A stretch of DNA of 64,000 bases from Evansella alkalicola (GTDB taxonomy: Bacteria; Bacillota; Bacilli; Bacillales; Salisediminibacteriaceae), in assembly GCF_019042735.1 (NCBI RefSeq), contig NZ_JAHQCR010000075.1, forward strand, positions 1 to 64,000, read 5' to 3'. The notes beneath the pieces were generated by a model. That model ran no database searches. It was not told where the DNA came from and worked only from the letters and a program-made list of their open reading frames with translations. This document shows, one piece after another, positions 25,419 through 34,302 of the stretch (positions are counted from its first letter, which is position 1; the number at the start of each line of letters is the position of its first letter). The position numbers were made by a program, and so were the translations under genes.

Positions 25419-25997
25419 ATGAAATATAATGAATACTTGGATAAGATCTATCAAACAAATGAGGAATGGAACGAACTCATATCATCCTATTGGCATGATT
25501 TTTCTAGTTTTGATGCGTGGCAATTTTGGATGGTTTTTCTCATTTTGATACTGCCGCTTCTACTTCTCATCATGATAGTTGATCGGAAGCGGCTCTTTGA
25601 ATTATTTTTTTTCGGATACACCGTTCACATACTTTGGACGTACGCAGCAAATTTCCTAGAAAGTCATAATTACTTAGTTCATAATTATTTTTTAACTCCA
25701 TTTTTGCCGACCTCTCTTAATATGACGGCATCAGCACTACCTGTAGGTTTCCTTCTAGTTTACCAGTACTGTACAAATCGTCAGAAGAACTTTTATATTT
25801 ATGCTGTCATTTTGTCTGCCGTATTTGGAATTGGATTTGCAACCGTGTCTGATTGGATTGACTTAATTAATTTTAATAAAGGGATGAATCAAATTTATCT
25901 CTTTATGATCGATGTAGTTATCGCATTTACTGCCTACTGGTTTACGAGGCTTGTTAAGCGTGTATGGAAAAAGGCAGGGGGCAGGAGTGTTTACTAA
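25419..25997 (+). CDS. CBO0543-like integral membrane protein (paralogue 2)
   Basis: A 192-residue protein with a polar N-terminus (about 35 residues with NEEWNELISSYWHDF) and five transmembrane segments (about 38-58, 66-84, 100-120, 128-146, 156-175). It ends with basic RLVKRVWKKAGGR. The helix pattern, with FGYTVHILWTYAANFLE and LNMTASALPVGFLLVYQY, matches the same family as the 23.3-kb gene, but the two proteins are only distantly similar. Function unknown. Confidence 0.62.
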   Translation: MKYNEYLDKIYQTNEEWNELISSYWHDFSSFDAWQFWMVFLILILPLLLLIMIVDRKRLFELFFFGYTVHILWTYAANFLESHNYLVHNYFLTPFLPTSLNMTASALPVGFLLVYQYCTNRQKNFYIYAVILSAVFGIGFATVSDWIDLINFNKGMNQIYLFMIDVVIAFTAYWFTRLVKRVWKKAGGRSVY

Positions 25998-26108
25998 TTC
26001 ACTACTTTTTTGCCTAATTTAAAAATGAAGACGAGCGTAGAAAATGAAATAGACTGTATTCTGTATTTGTGCCAACAACTTTATTTTTTAAGAGAGAATT
26101 ATATAAAA

Positions 26109-26144
26109 AAGACAATTATGCCTTTATGGGTAATTGTCTTTTTA
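26109..26144. terminator. Bidirectional terminator
   Basis: AAGACAATTA (26109-26118) pairs perfectly with TAATTGTCTT (26131-26140), preceded by A6 and followed by TTT. It can serve the CBO0543-like gene (+) and the small ORF at 26233-26355 (-). Confidence 0.75.
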
Positions 26145-26232
26145 GTCTAGCTAATAGAAGTTAACTCCGTTTGTTGACCTCTTAGCTTATATTTGGTGTA
26201 CGGTAGTAATATTGTATTGAGGGGCGAGTGTA

Positions 26233-26355
26233 TTATATAATTCGACGTTGGTGGCGAAGTTCGATTTGATTTCTGTATTCGTTTAAATGTTTTGTCACCT
26301 GATACTCTCTTTCTACATTAGGTCTAAACTTTCTTTTTATGATAGCTAAGATCAT
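26233..26355 (-). CDS. 40-residue basic microprotein
   Basis: An ATG with GAGGTG 7 nt upstream opens a 40-codon frame. The product is a hydrophobic start (MILAIIKRKF) followed by a highly charged helix (VEREYQVTKHLNEYRNQIEL, RHQRRII). The net charge is strongly positive. The terminator at 26109-26144 lies downstream. It might be a membrane-associated peptide or part of a regulatory unit. No family recognised; support is the ribosome site and the terminator. Confidence 0.45.
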   Translation of the reverse strand: MILAIIKRKFRPNVEREYQVTKHLNEYRNQIELRHQRRII

Positions 26356-26556
26356 TTTTAACACCTCACTTGTTTGTTTTTCTTACTTATATTCTAGCTA
26401 TAATCTAGAAAAGCCAAAACGTACTGGAGGTTGGTTTTCTCTCAATCTAAAGTCTGATATACATCTCAACCTAGGGTGAGATTAGTTAGTCCAATTTACT
26501 AGGTAAGGCGAGAATCGATATAGTTGAGAGTAGCTTAAAAGGAGGGGAAGAATTAA

Positions 26557-27037
26557 AAATCTCATATCGGATCAAAGGCTGATCAGGTATGAAAACATGA
26601 AATAAAGAAATCTCATACCAGATCAAGGGCTGATCAGGTATGAAAATAAGAAATTTAGAGATCTCATACCATATCAAAGGCTGATCAGGTATGAAAACAA
26701 GAAATAAAGAAATCTCATACCAGATCAAAGGCCGATCAGGTATGAGAAACGAATAAATGAAAATCTCATACCGGATCAAGGGATGATCAGGTATGAAAAC
26801 AAGAAATTAAGAAATCTCATACCAGATCAAGGGCCGATCAGGTATGAGAACATGAAATTAAGAAATCTCATACCAGATCAAGGGCTGATTAGGTATGAGA
26901 AAGGAGGAAATGAAAATCTCATACCGGATCAAGGGCTGATCAGGTATGAAAATAAGAAATTTAGAGATCTCATACCAGATCAAGGGCTGATCAGGTATGA
27001 GAACATGAAATTAAGAAATCTCATACAAGATCATAAG
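26557..27037. repeat. Tandem array C: 10 units of exactly 51 bp
   Basis: CTCATACC recurs at 26561, 26612, 26663 and so on to 27020, nine steps of exactly 51 bp. Each unit has a strong dyad: CTCATACC-n-GATCA facing TGATC-AGGTATGA around a short centre. A variable A-rich linker (aaaacaagaaattaagaaat-like) follows. Because 51 is a multiple of three, both strands read as repetitive open frames (17-residue repeats such as LIPDQGLIRYEN). No start signal or bias supports coding. Confidence 0.93.
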
Positions 27038-27238
27038 GAAATAAGTACCACCTACTTTACAAAATCACTTATATAATTGGGAACAAGAACTTTACTGTGA
27101 TATGCCTAAAAAAGGTAGCTTTACAGGTGTAACTTTGCTAAATTTGTATAGTTGATCATTTTATCAATACTCATAACAAAAATTGGTTAATGTATTTATA
27201 TATGGTGATCACTTTTGATTTATATCGAGGAAATCAGA

Positions 27239-27360
27239 AATCGCAAGTGATGAGCCGCTAATCGAACGCGAAAAACGCTGAAAGCCAAGAACTCGCGTGA
27301 GATAAGAAGCTAATCGAACGTGAAAAACGCGAAAATCTTGCTAAGGAACTCGCGTGGGAT
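27239..27360. repeat. Two inverted, isolated units of the array-D family
   Basis: CTAATCGAACG recurs at 27258 and 27310 (52 bp apart), with CTCGCGTGAGAT and CTCGCGTGGGAT after them. Read on the minus strand this is the unit of array D at 58.4 kb (TCTCACGCGAG, TTCGCGTT, CGATTAG). It is a degraded mini-array between array C and the helicase gene. Confidence 0.8.
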
Positions 27361-27439
27361 ATCCCATCTGCATAACATATTACATATTAAAAGCGTGACA
27401 TTGAAGTAACGTCACATAGAAGGGACACAAGTACAAATT

Positions 27440-29365
27440 ATGACAAGATCACTTCCATTTACGATTGCAAAAACTGAAAAATTCTTTGATCGTCTCGGAG
27501 ATTTCGTTGGAGATGTCTTTTATGACATCTTGCCTGAACAAGGCTACGAACTTCGTGATGAACAGATTTATATGGCATTTCAATTGGAAAAAGCGTTTCA
27601 AAACAAATCTACCATTTTTTCCGAAGCTGGCGTAGGTACTGGTAAGACGTTTGTTTACTTGCTGTATGCGATATGCTATGCGCGCTACAAAGGGAAACCG
27701 GCCATTATTTCCTGTGCAGATGAAACCCTCATTGAACAGCTTGTCAAAGAGGTCGGGGACATAAAAAAACTAGAAAAAGCTCTCGGAATAAACATTGATG
27801 TTCGACTTGCAAAGGCGAGAGAACAATATGTCTGCATGAAAAAATTGGAGGATATCGTCCACAAAACTGATAATAGGGATATTCACCGCGTTCATGATAG
27901 CATTCCAAGTTTTGTGCATCAGAAAGGTGCATCGATGCAAGCCTTCCAGCGCTACGGAGACCGAAAGGAGTATCCTTGGGTATCGGATGAGACATGGGAA
28001 AAAATCGCATGGGATCCTCTGCAACAATGTTCCACTTGTGAATGGCTGCACCGAAGCGGTTTGACATTGAATCGAGAGTATTATCGCCACGCAAGTGATT
28101 TAATTATTTGTTCACATGATTTTTACATGGAGCATATTTGGACGATGGAATCTCGAAAGAGGGAGGGACAACTCCCACTACTGCCAGAGACAAGCTGCGT
28201 TATTTTTGATGAAGGTCATTTATTAGAGTTTGCTGCACAAAAAGCGCTGACGTATCGCTTTCAATCGCAAACGTTAACGACGGTCCTGACAGGATACATG
28301 AATCAGGAAGTACGTGAAGAGTCTTTGTACTTAATTGAAGATATTTTGGCACTACATGATGAATGGTTTGACGTATTATTAGAGACCTCGCGCTATGTAG
28401 AGGGCTCAAACCGAAAAGAAGTACCACGTTCTAATGTGATGCTGGAACTTGCGGCTAAATTGAGCCAAAAGGTAGAACAATTGTTAGATCAACTTGTTTT
28501 TGATTCAGAGCTATTCACCATCGATGAGTATCATGTGAAGATTATTGAAGAATATTTAGAGTTTTTTTCCTATGGACTAGCTATTTTGCTGAAGGATAAT
28601 CAGGGAATATTTTGGTTAGAAGAAACGGATTCTGAAACAATCTTTGTGATCATGCCACGTTTGGTAGAGGATGTGTTGAAAAAAGAAGTGTTTTCTCAAG
28701 AAATACCCTTTATTTTTTCCTCTGCAACGATGTCTCAAGCTGGGGATTTCCGTTACATTGCTGATAGTTTAGGAATTGAACAATATGATTCCTTTGTGGT
28801 AGACTCTCCATTTGATTATGACGAGCAAATGACAGTTGCTGGCCATATGGCAGAATCTGAGCTGGAAAAATGGAAGGGGATTGCTGAAAAGTTAGTGGAT
28901 AATGGTGGACATTCATTAATTTTATTTTCTTCTAAAGAAGAGATGGAGAAGTTTCGAATCTGGTTTGCTAATAATAAACAGGTACCATTTTCTGTCCTTT
29001 TTGAAGGTGATAAGGAAATTAGTGAATTGGTCCAGGAGTTTCAGAATGATTCGTCATCGGTGCTGTGTTCATATAATTTGTGGGAAGGTTTAGATGTGCC
29101 AGGACAAGCATTATCACAGGTGATTATCTCGTCATTGCCATTTCCGCCGCGAGATCCAGTATTTGAGGCCAAACGTAAATATGCAAAAAATGCAGTGGAG
29201 GAAGTGGACAATCCATACATGCTCCTTCGACTGAGGCAAGGAATTGGTCGCTTAATTCGAACGAGTAAAGATAAGGGAAGCGTACACCTTTGGATGGACA
29301 GGGAGCAAAGGAAATCGTACGAACCTATTATCAAGAAAGTGTTGCCAGTTGAATTAGAGTGGTAA
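27440..29365 (+). CDS. DinG/XPD-like superfamily 2 DNA helicase
   Basis: A 641-residue ATP-dependent helicase. Motif I is EAGVGTGKTF (about 63-72), motif II is the DEGH box in CVIFDEGHLLEF, and motif VI is QGIGRLIRTSKDKG. Four cysteines (YVC, CSTC, IICSH) lie between motifs I and II, as in the Fe-S cluster domain of XPD/DinG. The C-terminal half is Helicase_C_2 (FSSATMSQAGDF, YNLWEGLDVPG). It lacks the 3'-5' exonuclease domain of Bacillus DinG, so it is closer to YoaA-size proteins. Likely role: DNA repair or R-loop removal. Monocistronic, with a hairpin after it. Confidence 0.87.
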   Translation: MTRSLPFTIAKTEKFFDRLGDFVGDVFYDILPEQGYELRDEQIYMAFQLEKAFQNKSTIFSEAGVGTGKTFVYLLYAICYARYKGKPAIISCADETLIEQLVKEVGDIKKLEKALGINIDVRLAKAREQYVCMKKLEDIVHKTDNRDIHRVHDSIPSFVHQKGASMQAFQRYGDRKEYPWVSDETWEKIAWDPLQQCSTCEWLHRSGLTLNREYYRHASDLIICSHDFYMEHIWTMESRKREGQLPLLPETSCVIFDEGHLLEFAAQKALTYRFQSQTLTTVLTGYMNQEVREESLYLIEDILALHDEWFDVLLETSRYVEGSNRKEVPRSNVMLELAAKLSQKVEQLLDQLVFDSELFTIDEYHVKIIEEYLEFFSYGLAILLKDNQGIFWLEETDSETIFVIMPRLVEDVLKKEVFSQEIPFIFSSATMSQAGDFRYIADSLGIEQYDSFVVDSPFDYDEQMTVAGHMAESELEKWKGIAEKLVDNGGHSLILFSSKEEMEKFRIWFANNKQVPFSVLFEGDKEISELVQEFQNDSSSVLCSYNLWEGLDVPGQALSQVIISSLPFPPRDPVFEAKRKYAKNAVEEVDNPYMLLRLRQGIGRLIRTSKDKGSVHLWMDREQRKSYEPIIKKVLPVELEW

Positions 29366-29370
29366 ACGCA

Positions 29371-29410
29371 GGGACGGTTCTCATGTTTACGAAACATGAG
29401 AACCGTTTGG
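29371..29410 (+). terminator. Hairpin of the GGGACGGTTCTC family after the helicase
   Basis: ACGGTTCTCATGTTT (29374-29388) pairs perfectly with AAACATGAGAACCGT (29392-29406) around a 3-nt loop. Related hairpins end genes at 50981, 52382, 56509 and 58323. The T-tract is weak here (TTTGG). Confidence 0.7.
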
Positions 29411-29894
29411 AACCAATGAATAAGTCGTAGCACAACTACAACTATTAAGTATATTTATATTTGAATACAATTCTTGATGAGACTGGCGCAACTCCCTTTC
29501 CACGGGCGGAAGGGGTGCCCCCTCTACTCTCGCAGTATACAGCTAGCGACAGTCCTCCTCCCCCCTTTTGAAGAAGTATTTTGTTTTTTTACAAAAGATC
29601 TGCACAAAAAACAATATGCGACAAAGAATGCAGTTGACACTAATGTATTACAGGAATAGAATGAAATAAATAATTACAACGTCCAATTTCACACCTTTTT
29701 TTTGCACATGATATTCGTTATTAAGAACCTATAGTATGCATTAAAGAGCAATTAGTAATTTGATACACCTATTATATTCTTTATTAAGAACTGGTTGTTC
29801 TTAGATAGCTAAGGAAACGGCTCGAGTTTTCACCAACATAAAAGCTGCCATGTAATGCCCAGAATTATATTAATGTAGCAAGGGGTGGGTTTAT
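29411..29894. other. Gene-free region upstream of the exopolysaccharide locus
   Basis: About 480 bp. From 29480 to 29640 is a patch more C-rich than its surroundings. It reads in one frame like LPFHGRKGCPLYSRSIQLAT, then PPFEEVFCFFTKDLHKKQ, but without a ribosome site; it may be a decayed repeat. From 29640 to 29890 the sequence is A/T-rich with a TTGATA near 29760. I recognise no riboswitch, although regulated leaders are common before such loci. Confidence 0.35.
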
Positions 29895-31067
29895 ATGAAC
29901 AAAAAAGTAATGGTTGTATTTGGGACGAGGCCAGAAGCGATAAAAATGTGCCCACTTGTCAAAGAACTAAAAGCTCGAGCAACATTGGATACATTTGTTT
30001 GTGTGACTGGTCAACACAGAGAAATGTTAGACCAGGTCTTACACGCGTTTCAAGTTGAACCTGACTTTGATTTATCCATTATGAAGGCAAAGCAAACCCT
30101 ATTTGATGTCACAGTTAATATTCTAGAAAAAATGAAAGTTGTTTTAGAAACAGTAAGGCCTGATGTTGTTCTAGTCCATGGTGATACTTCTACAACTTTT
30201 GTAACTGCTTTGGCATGTTTTTACCTTCAAATACCTGTTGGTCATGTGGAAGCGGGCTTAAGAACTTATAATATTTTTTCACCATATCCAGAAGAATTTA
30301 ATCGTCAAGCTGTGGGGGTTGTAGCCGCTTATAACTTTGCTCCAACGGAAATGGCAAAAGCAAATCTACTAAAGGAAGGAAAAGATCCTAACACAATCTA
30401 TGTTACTGGTAATACTGCGATTGATGCCTTACAAACAACCGTTCGAAATAATTACTGTCATGAACAGCTAGAATGGGCGTCTGATAGTAGATTAATCATG
30501 ATAACAGCTCACCGAAGGGAAAATCTAGGTATACCAATGAGAAACATGTTTAGGGCTATTAAGAGAATTGTTGATGAAAAGCCAGATATCAAGGTGATAT
30601 ATCCGATTCATCTGAATCCTGTGGTTAGGGAAGCAGCTAATGATATATTGGGAAATTGTACTCGAGTAAGAATCATTGAGCCTTTGGATGTATTAGATTT
30701 TCATAACTTTCTTTCAAGATCTTACTTAATTTTAACAGATAGTGGTGGGATACAAGAGGAAGCTCCAAGTTTAGGGAAGCCAGTGTTGGTGATGCGAGAC
30801 ACGACAGAACGACCTGAGGGAATTGCAGCTGGAACATTAAAGTTAGTTGGGACAGAAGAAAATAATATTTACAATACCTTTAAATTACTCCTAGAAGTTG
30901 AGAAGGAATATACAAGAATGAGCCAATCTAGTAACCCGTATGGGGATGGTTATGCAAGTAAAAGAATTGCGGGTATTTTGGAAAGTGTGCTAGGAGGACG
31001 AGAGGATAGGTCTCCTGCTTTGGATATGATAGACCACCCTTCTAGGCCAGCTGAATTCGTACCATAA
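29895..31067 (+). CDS. wecB: UDP-N-acetylglucosamine 2-epimerase (non-hydrolysing)
   Basis: A 390-residue cytoplasmic enzyme interconverting UDP-GlcNAc and UDP-ManNAc. The family signatures are all present: GTRPEAIKMCPL at the N-terminus, LVHGDTSTTF, VEAGLRTYN, PEEFNR, VTGNTAIDAL, TAHRREN, then DSGGIQEEAPSLGKPVLVMRDTTERPEG. The C-terminal tail (LGGREDRSPAL onward) is longer than usual by about 20 residues. AGGGGTGGG precedes the ATG. It heads the exopolysaccharide locus and may supply ManNAc-type sugar; B. subtilis calls the homologue MnaA. Chromosomes often carry several copies, so the gene name is generic. Confidence 0.9.
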   Translation: MNKKVMVVFGTRPEAIKMCPLVKELKARATLDTFVCVTGQHREMLDQVLHAFQVEPDFDLSIMKAKQTLFDVTVNILEKMKVVLETVRPDVVLVHGDTSTTFVTALACFYLQIPVGHVEAGLRTYNIFSPYPEEFNRQAVGVVAAYNFAPTEMAKANLLKEGKDPNTIYVTGNTAIDALQTTVRNNYCHEQLEWASDSRLIMITAHRRENLGIPMRNMFRAIKRIVDEKPDIKVIYPIHLNPVVREAANDILGNCTRVRIIEPLDVLDFHNFLSRSYLILTDSGGIQEEAPSLGKPVLVMRDTTERPEGIAAGTLKLVGTEENNIYNTFKLLLEVEKEYTRMSQSSNPYGDGYASKRIAGILESVLGGREDRSPALDMIDHPSRPAEFVP

Positions 31068-31140
31068 TACGTAAGTTTTTCCTCAATCACATGGATTGTT
31101 GTTCTATGAATAGTCTTCAGCAGAAAAAGGAGAGAATCGA

Positions 31141-32358
31141 GTGCCTAGAATAATTCTTATCATCGGTATCATGATAGTTATACCTATCATTTTGCTGTTG
31201 TTTATAAGGGAAGAGGAAATTTCGCCTAGTAATGAAAGTGCTGAGGAACGTGAGGAAGCAGATGAAGTAACCAATGACTTAAAGGTAGGGACAGGAGAGA
31301 CTGAAGGGGAGGAAGATAAAAATACTTTGAAATCAAATAATACAATAAATGTGGAGACGGAGGAACTGAATATGGAGAAACATAGGGAAGAGATTGAAGC
31401 AGTGAATCAGCCAAAATATAAAGCAAGTGAATTTCAAGCTGGAATGAATTTATTAATATATGGTCATCCTGACAGGGGAGAAGCTCGAAAGATTCTTACT
31501 GACCTAAAAAATCTAGGTGTTAATAGTATTGCTATTACGTTTCCTTTTGTCCAAGCGGATCTCCATTCGAATCAAGTGGAAGAAGACCTTGTGATAACCC
31601 CTACCATGAAAGAATTAGATGGCATCATACAGGAAGCGCAGGCCTTGAATTTAAGCGTAATGCTCCGACCAATTCTTGATGAAGAAAACTTAATGGCATC
31701 AGGATATTGGAGGGGAGACCTCGCCCCATCAGATCCAGAGGCATGGTTTAAAAGTTATCGTTCTCTCTTACTTCCCTATGCCAAGTTAGCGGAATCAAGA
31801 AACGTGAAGGTTTTTAATATCGGTACAGAGTTCAATTCTCTTCAAAATCAGTATAGTAAAGAGTGGATAATTTTGATTGAATCATTACGGGAAATCTACA
31901 ATGGTGATTTGATATATTCATTTAACTGGAACACAGTTAATGAGATACCAACAATTGAATTCGTTCCTTTGCTGGATCATGTTGGAATAGATGCTTACTT
32001 CCCGTTGGAAGCAGAGGATGGTGCCAGTATCACTAAGTTAGAAGAAGAATGGCATAAATGGACAAGTGAAGTGAAGGATATAATCAATCATGATTCTGTC
32101 ATAATCACCGAATCTGGAATGGTTCCAGTTGCAGGAGCATATCGCCATCCGTACGCATGGGATTTACCTGATGGCAAGCTCGACTGGCAGGCGCAAGCAA
32201 ACTATTATGAAGCAACATATAAGGTTTGGAGACCTCTGATTGATGGCATTTACTGGTGGTGTGTTACTTTAGATCAGGAACCAGGGGTTATTGATTATTC
32301 CCCACTCGGTTCCATTACGGAATCAGTAATTGAAAATATATTTCTGAAAACACCTTAG
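31141..32358 (+). CDS. Membrane-anchored GH113-like glycoside hydrolase
   Basis: A 405-residue protein with a GTG start and GGAGAG upstream. A single N-terminal transmembrane helix (IILIIGIMIVIPIILLLFI) is followed by an acidic low-complexity linker (about 25-90), then a TIM-barrel glycosidase (about 98-400). Candidate catalytic residues are E in FNIGTEFNSL (acid/base) and E in VIITESGMVP (nucleophile). WWCVTLDQEPG near the end fits the clan A / GH113 mannanase group. It would trim or shape the polysaccharide outside the membrane. Substrate unknown. Confidence 0.72.
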   Translation: MPRIILIIGIMIVIPIILLLFIREEEISPSNESAEEREEADEVTNDLKVGTGETEGEEDKNTLKSNNTINVETEELNMEKHREEIEAVNQPKYKASEFQAGMNLLIYGHPDRGEARKILTDLKNLGVNSIAITFPFVQADLHSNQVEEDLVITPTMKELDGIIQEAQALNLSVMLRPILDEENLMASGYWRGDLAPSDPEAWFKSYRSLLLPYAKLAESRNVKVFNIGTEFNSLQNQYSKEWIILIESLREIYNGDLIYSFNWNTVNEIPTIEFVPLLDHVGIDAYFPLEAEDGASITKLEEEWHKWTSEVKDIINHDSVIITESGMVPVAGAYRHPYAWDLPDGKLDWQAQANYYEATYKVWRPLIDGIYWWCVTLDQEPGVIDYSPLGSITESVIENIFLKTP

Positions 32359-32499
32359 ATACTCATGAAAAAAACGGGATCACTATCATAGGAAAATCTA
32401 CGGCTAACATAAATATAAGATTAATATTCTGAATATTCAAATAAAATGACACGGTCATTGGAGTTTTATAAGGAATGGTTTCAAGAGGGGGACTTATGA

Positions 32500-34302
32500 A
32501 TGTACAATTATAGGTTTGGATATAAATATATTCTCATGGTGATGATTTGTATCTTACTAGTGTTGTTCGGTTCAATCGATTTGTTTGGATCATATGGCAC
32601 TACCAATGTTGTTGCGAATGATGAAATATCAAATGAAGAATGGCCAAATGTACTGGTTATTTTCTCCTCGAGAGATGACGAAATGGATGAACACCAACGA
32701 ATGTTGGATATGTTACTAGGCCACTTCACAGCAAACGTGACCTTTATCTCTAGTTCGCTAGTAGAGGAACAGGACTTGGATCTAGTAGACTACTTATTCT
32801 ATTATGGCCATGTTAAGGAGGTTCTTCCTAGACAGGTAATAGACATGGTTAACCAATTTGATGGAACGATTGTTACCATAGGAGAAAATGCTGATCAGTT
32901 TGGAGAACGATTTTCCTTTATAGAACGCTCTCCTACGAATGCGGTTATTGATGAGATTGAACTGGTGGAAGATCCCGATAAACAACTATCCTTTGTTCCA
33001 CAATATATTTTTAACATTAGCGTTGTAGAGGATCACCATTTAGAAACACTATTGTTTGGAAAAAAAGATAATGTACGATATCCACTTTTTGTGAAGAAAC
33101 AATTCCACTACTATTTTGCCTCAAACATATTAAAACCGCCGTTTTCCATATTATTTGCAGAAGTCCTTTATGATGTTTTTAAAGAGGATTATAGGGAAGT
33201 TTCAGAAGTAAATCCAGGTTATATTCGTCTGGAGGACATTCATCCATTAGTCGATCCTGACCATATGATGGATATTGCCCATATTTTAGCGGAGAAAAAT
33301 ATTCCTTATATGATTGCTGTCATTCCAGTTTATACAAATCCTGAAACAAAAAAACAATATCACTTTTCTGATTCACCCAAATTATTAAAGGCACTGAAGT
33401 TTATGCAAGACAATGGGGGAAGCATCGTCCTCCATGGATATACGCATCAATTCCGATTAAGTGAGACTGGGGAGGGTTTTGAATTTTGGGATGTAGAAAA
33501 CAACATGCCTATCTACCACGGTCAGGATGATGAGGTCGTTGTGAAAACGGAAGAAGACTTTAGTAGTATTGGGGAATATGAGGAATATCTTAGTGACCAA
33601 AAAGCATATGAACGGGATTATATAGAAGAAAGGATAACAAGGGGGATAGAAGAATTAGCAAACTATGGTTTATACGCTTTAGCATTTGAAGCTCCACATT
33701 ATACCATGTCCCAACATGGTTATCAGGTAGTCTCAGAATACTTCACAACTTATGTAGGACAGTTACAACTAAGTGATAACGACTGGGAGATAATGACGAC
33801 CTCACCGTATATTACTGAGCCCAATTTTTTACACGGAATGAAGTTGCTACCAGAAACGATGGGTTATGTTTTACCGGAAGATCCTGATGGGTCAATAGAA
33901 ACGATGATCAGGAATGCAGAGAATTATCGTTTTGTTAGAGAAGGAATGGTGGCAGGATTTTACCATCCTTACCTTGGTCCCGAGTTGTTTATTGAATTAA
34001 TTGAGCAGATGGAAAAAATTCCGAATGTATCCTGGATCGATTTGAAAAAGATGGATAATCATGTCCAAACGAAGCATGTTGACATAAGGTCTGGACAGGG
34101 AGAAATTAACGCCAACGTCAACTATATGGGACTCTTTTTATCTTCTACAAGCTACATTGATTTTCATGTGAAAAATGTAATTGTAGTACTCCTATGGTGT
34201 TTTGGTGCAATAGGTGCAATAGCAGTCGTATCATTTATTTTATATATTCTTTCAAATAGTATCAGCTCGAACCAAGTAGAAAGGAGGAAAGCAGTTGGCT
34301 GA
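32500..34302 (+). CDS. DUF2334 polysaccharide deacetylase-like protein (YdaL-like)
   Basis: A 600-residue protein. An N-terminal helix (YILMVMICILLVLFGSIDLFG) and a C-terminal helix (VIVVLLWCFGAIGAIAVVSFILYIL, about 565-590) bracket a large extracytoplasmic region. That region carries DUF2334: IRLEDIHPLVDP, AVIPVYTNPE, LHGYTHQF (metal His) and FEAPHYTMSQHGY. This is the YdaL plan; in B. subtilis YdaL belongs to the c-di-GMP-linked ydaJKLMN exopolysaccharide operon. Its stop overlaps the glycosyltransferase gene by 8 nt. It probably deacetylates nascent exopolysaccharide; activity is inferred. Confidence 0.78.
   Translation: MYNYRFGYKYILMVMICILLVLFGSIDLFGSYGTTNVVANDEISNEEWPNVLVIFSSRDDEMDEHQRMLDMLLGHFTANVTFISSSLVEEQDLDLVDYLFYYGHVKEVLPRQVIDMVNQFDGTIVTIGENADQFGERFSFIERSPTNAVIDEIELVEDPDKQLSFVPQYIFNISVVEDHHLETLLFGKKDNVRYPLFVKKQFHYYFASNILKPPFSILFAEVLYDVFKEDYREVSEVNPGYIRLEDIHPLVDPDHMMDIAHILAEKNIPYMIAVIPVYTNPETKKQYHFSDSPKLLKALKFMQDNGGSIVLHGYTHQFRLSETGEGFEFWDVENNMPIYHGQDDEVVVKTEEDFSSIGEYEEYLSDQKAYERDYIEERITRGIEELANYGLYALAFEAPHYTMSQHGYQVVSEYFTTYVGQLQLSDNDWEIMTTSPYITEPNFLHGMKLLPETMGYVLPEDPDGSIETMIRNAENYRFVREGMVAGFYHPYLGPELFIELIEQMEKIPNVSWIDLKKMDNHVQTKHVDIRSGQGEINANVNYMGLFLSSTSYIDFHVKNVIVVLLWCFGAIGAIAVVSFILYILSNSISSNQVERRKAVG

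Noticed and set aside
26486..27076. 97-residue repetitive ORFs on both strands over array C
   Set aside because: They arise because the 51-bp period is divisible by three and the units are palindromic; no ribosome site, and both strands are equally open.
29474..29659. 61-residue ORF in the C-rich patch before the exopolysaccharide locus
   Set aside because: No ribosome site and no domain; at most a decayed repeat. Mentioned only in the gap entry.
29660..29894. Possible riboswitch leader before the epimerase gene
   Set aside because: A/T-rich with short stems only; I could not match the conserved cores of c-di-GMP, c-di-AMP, SAM or other classes.
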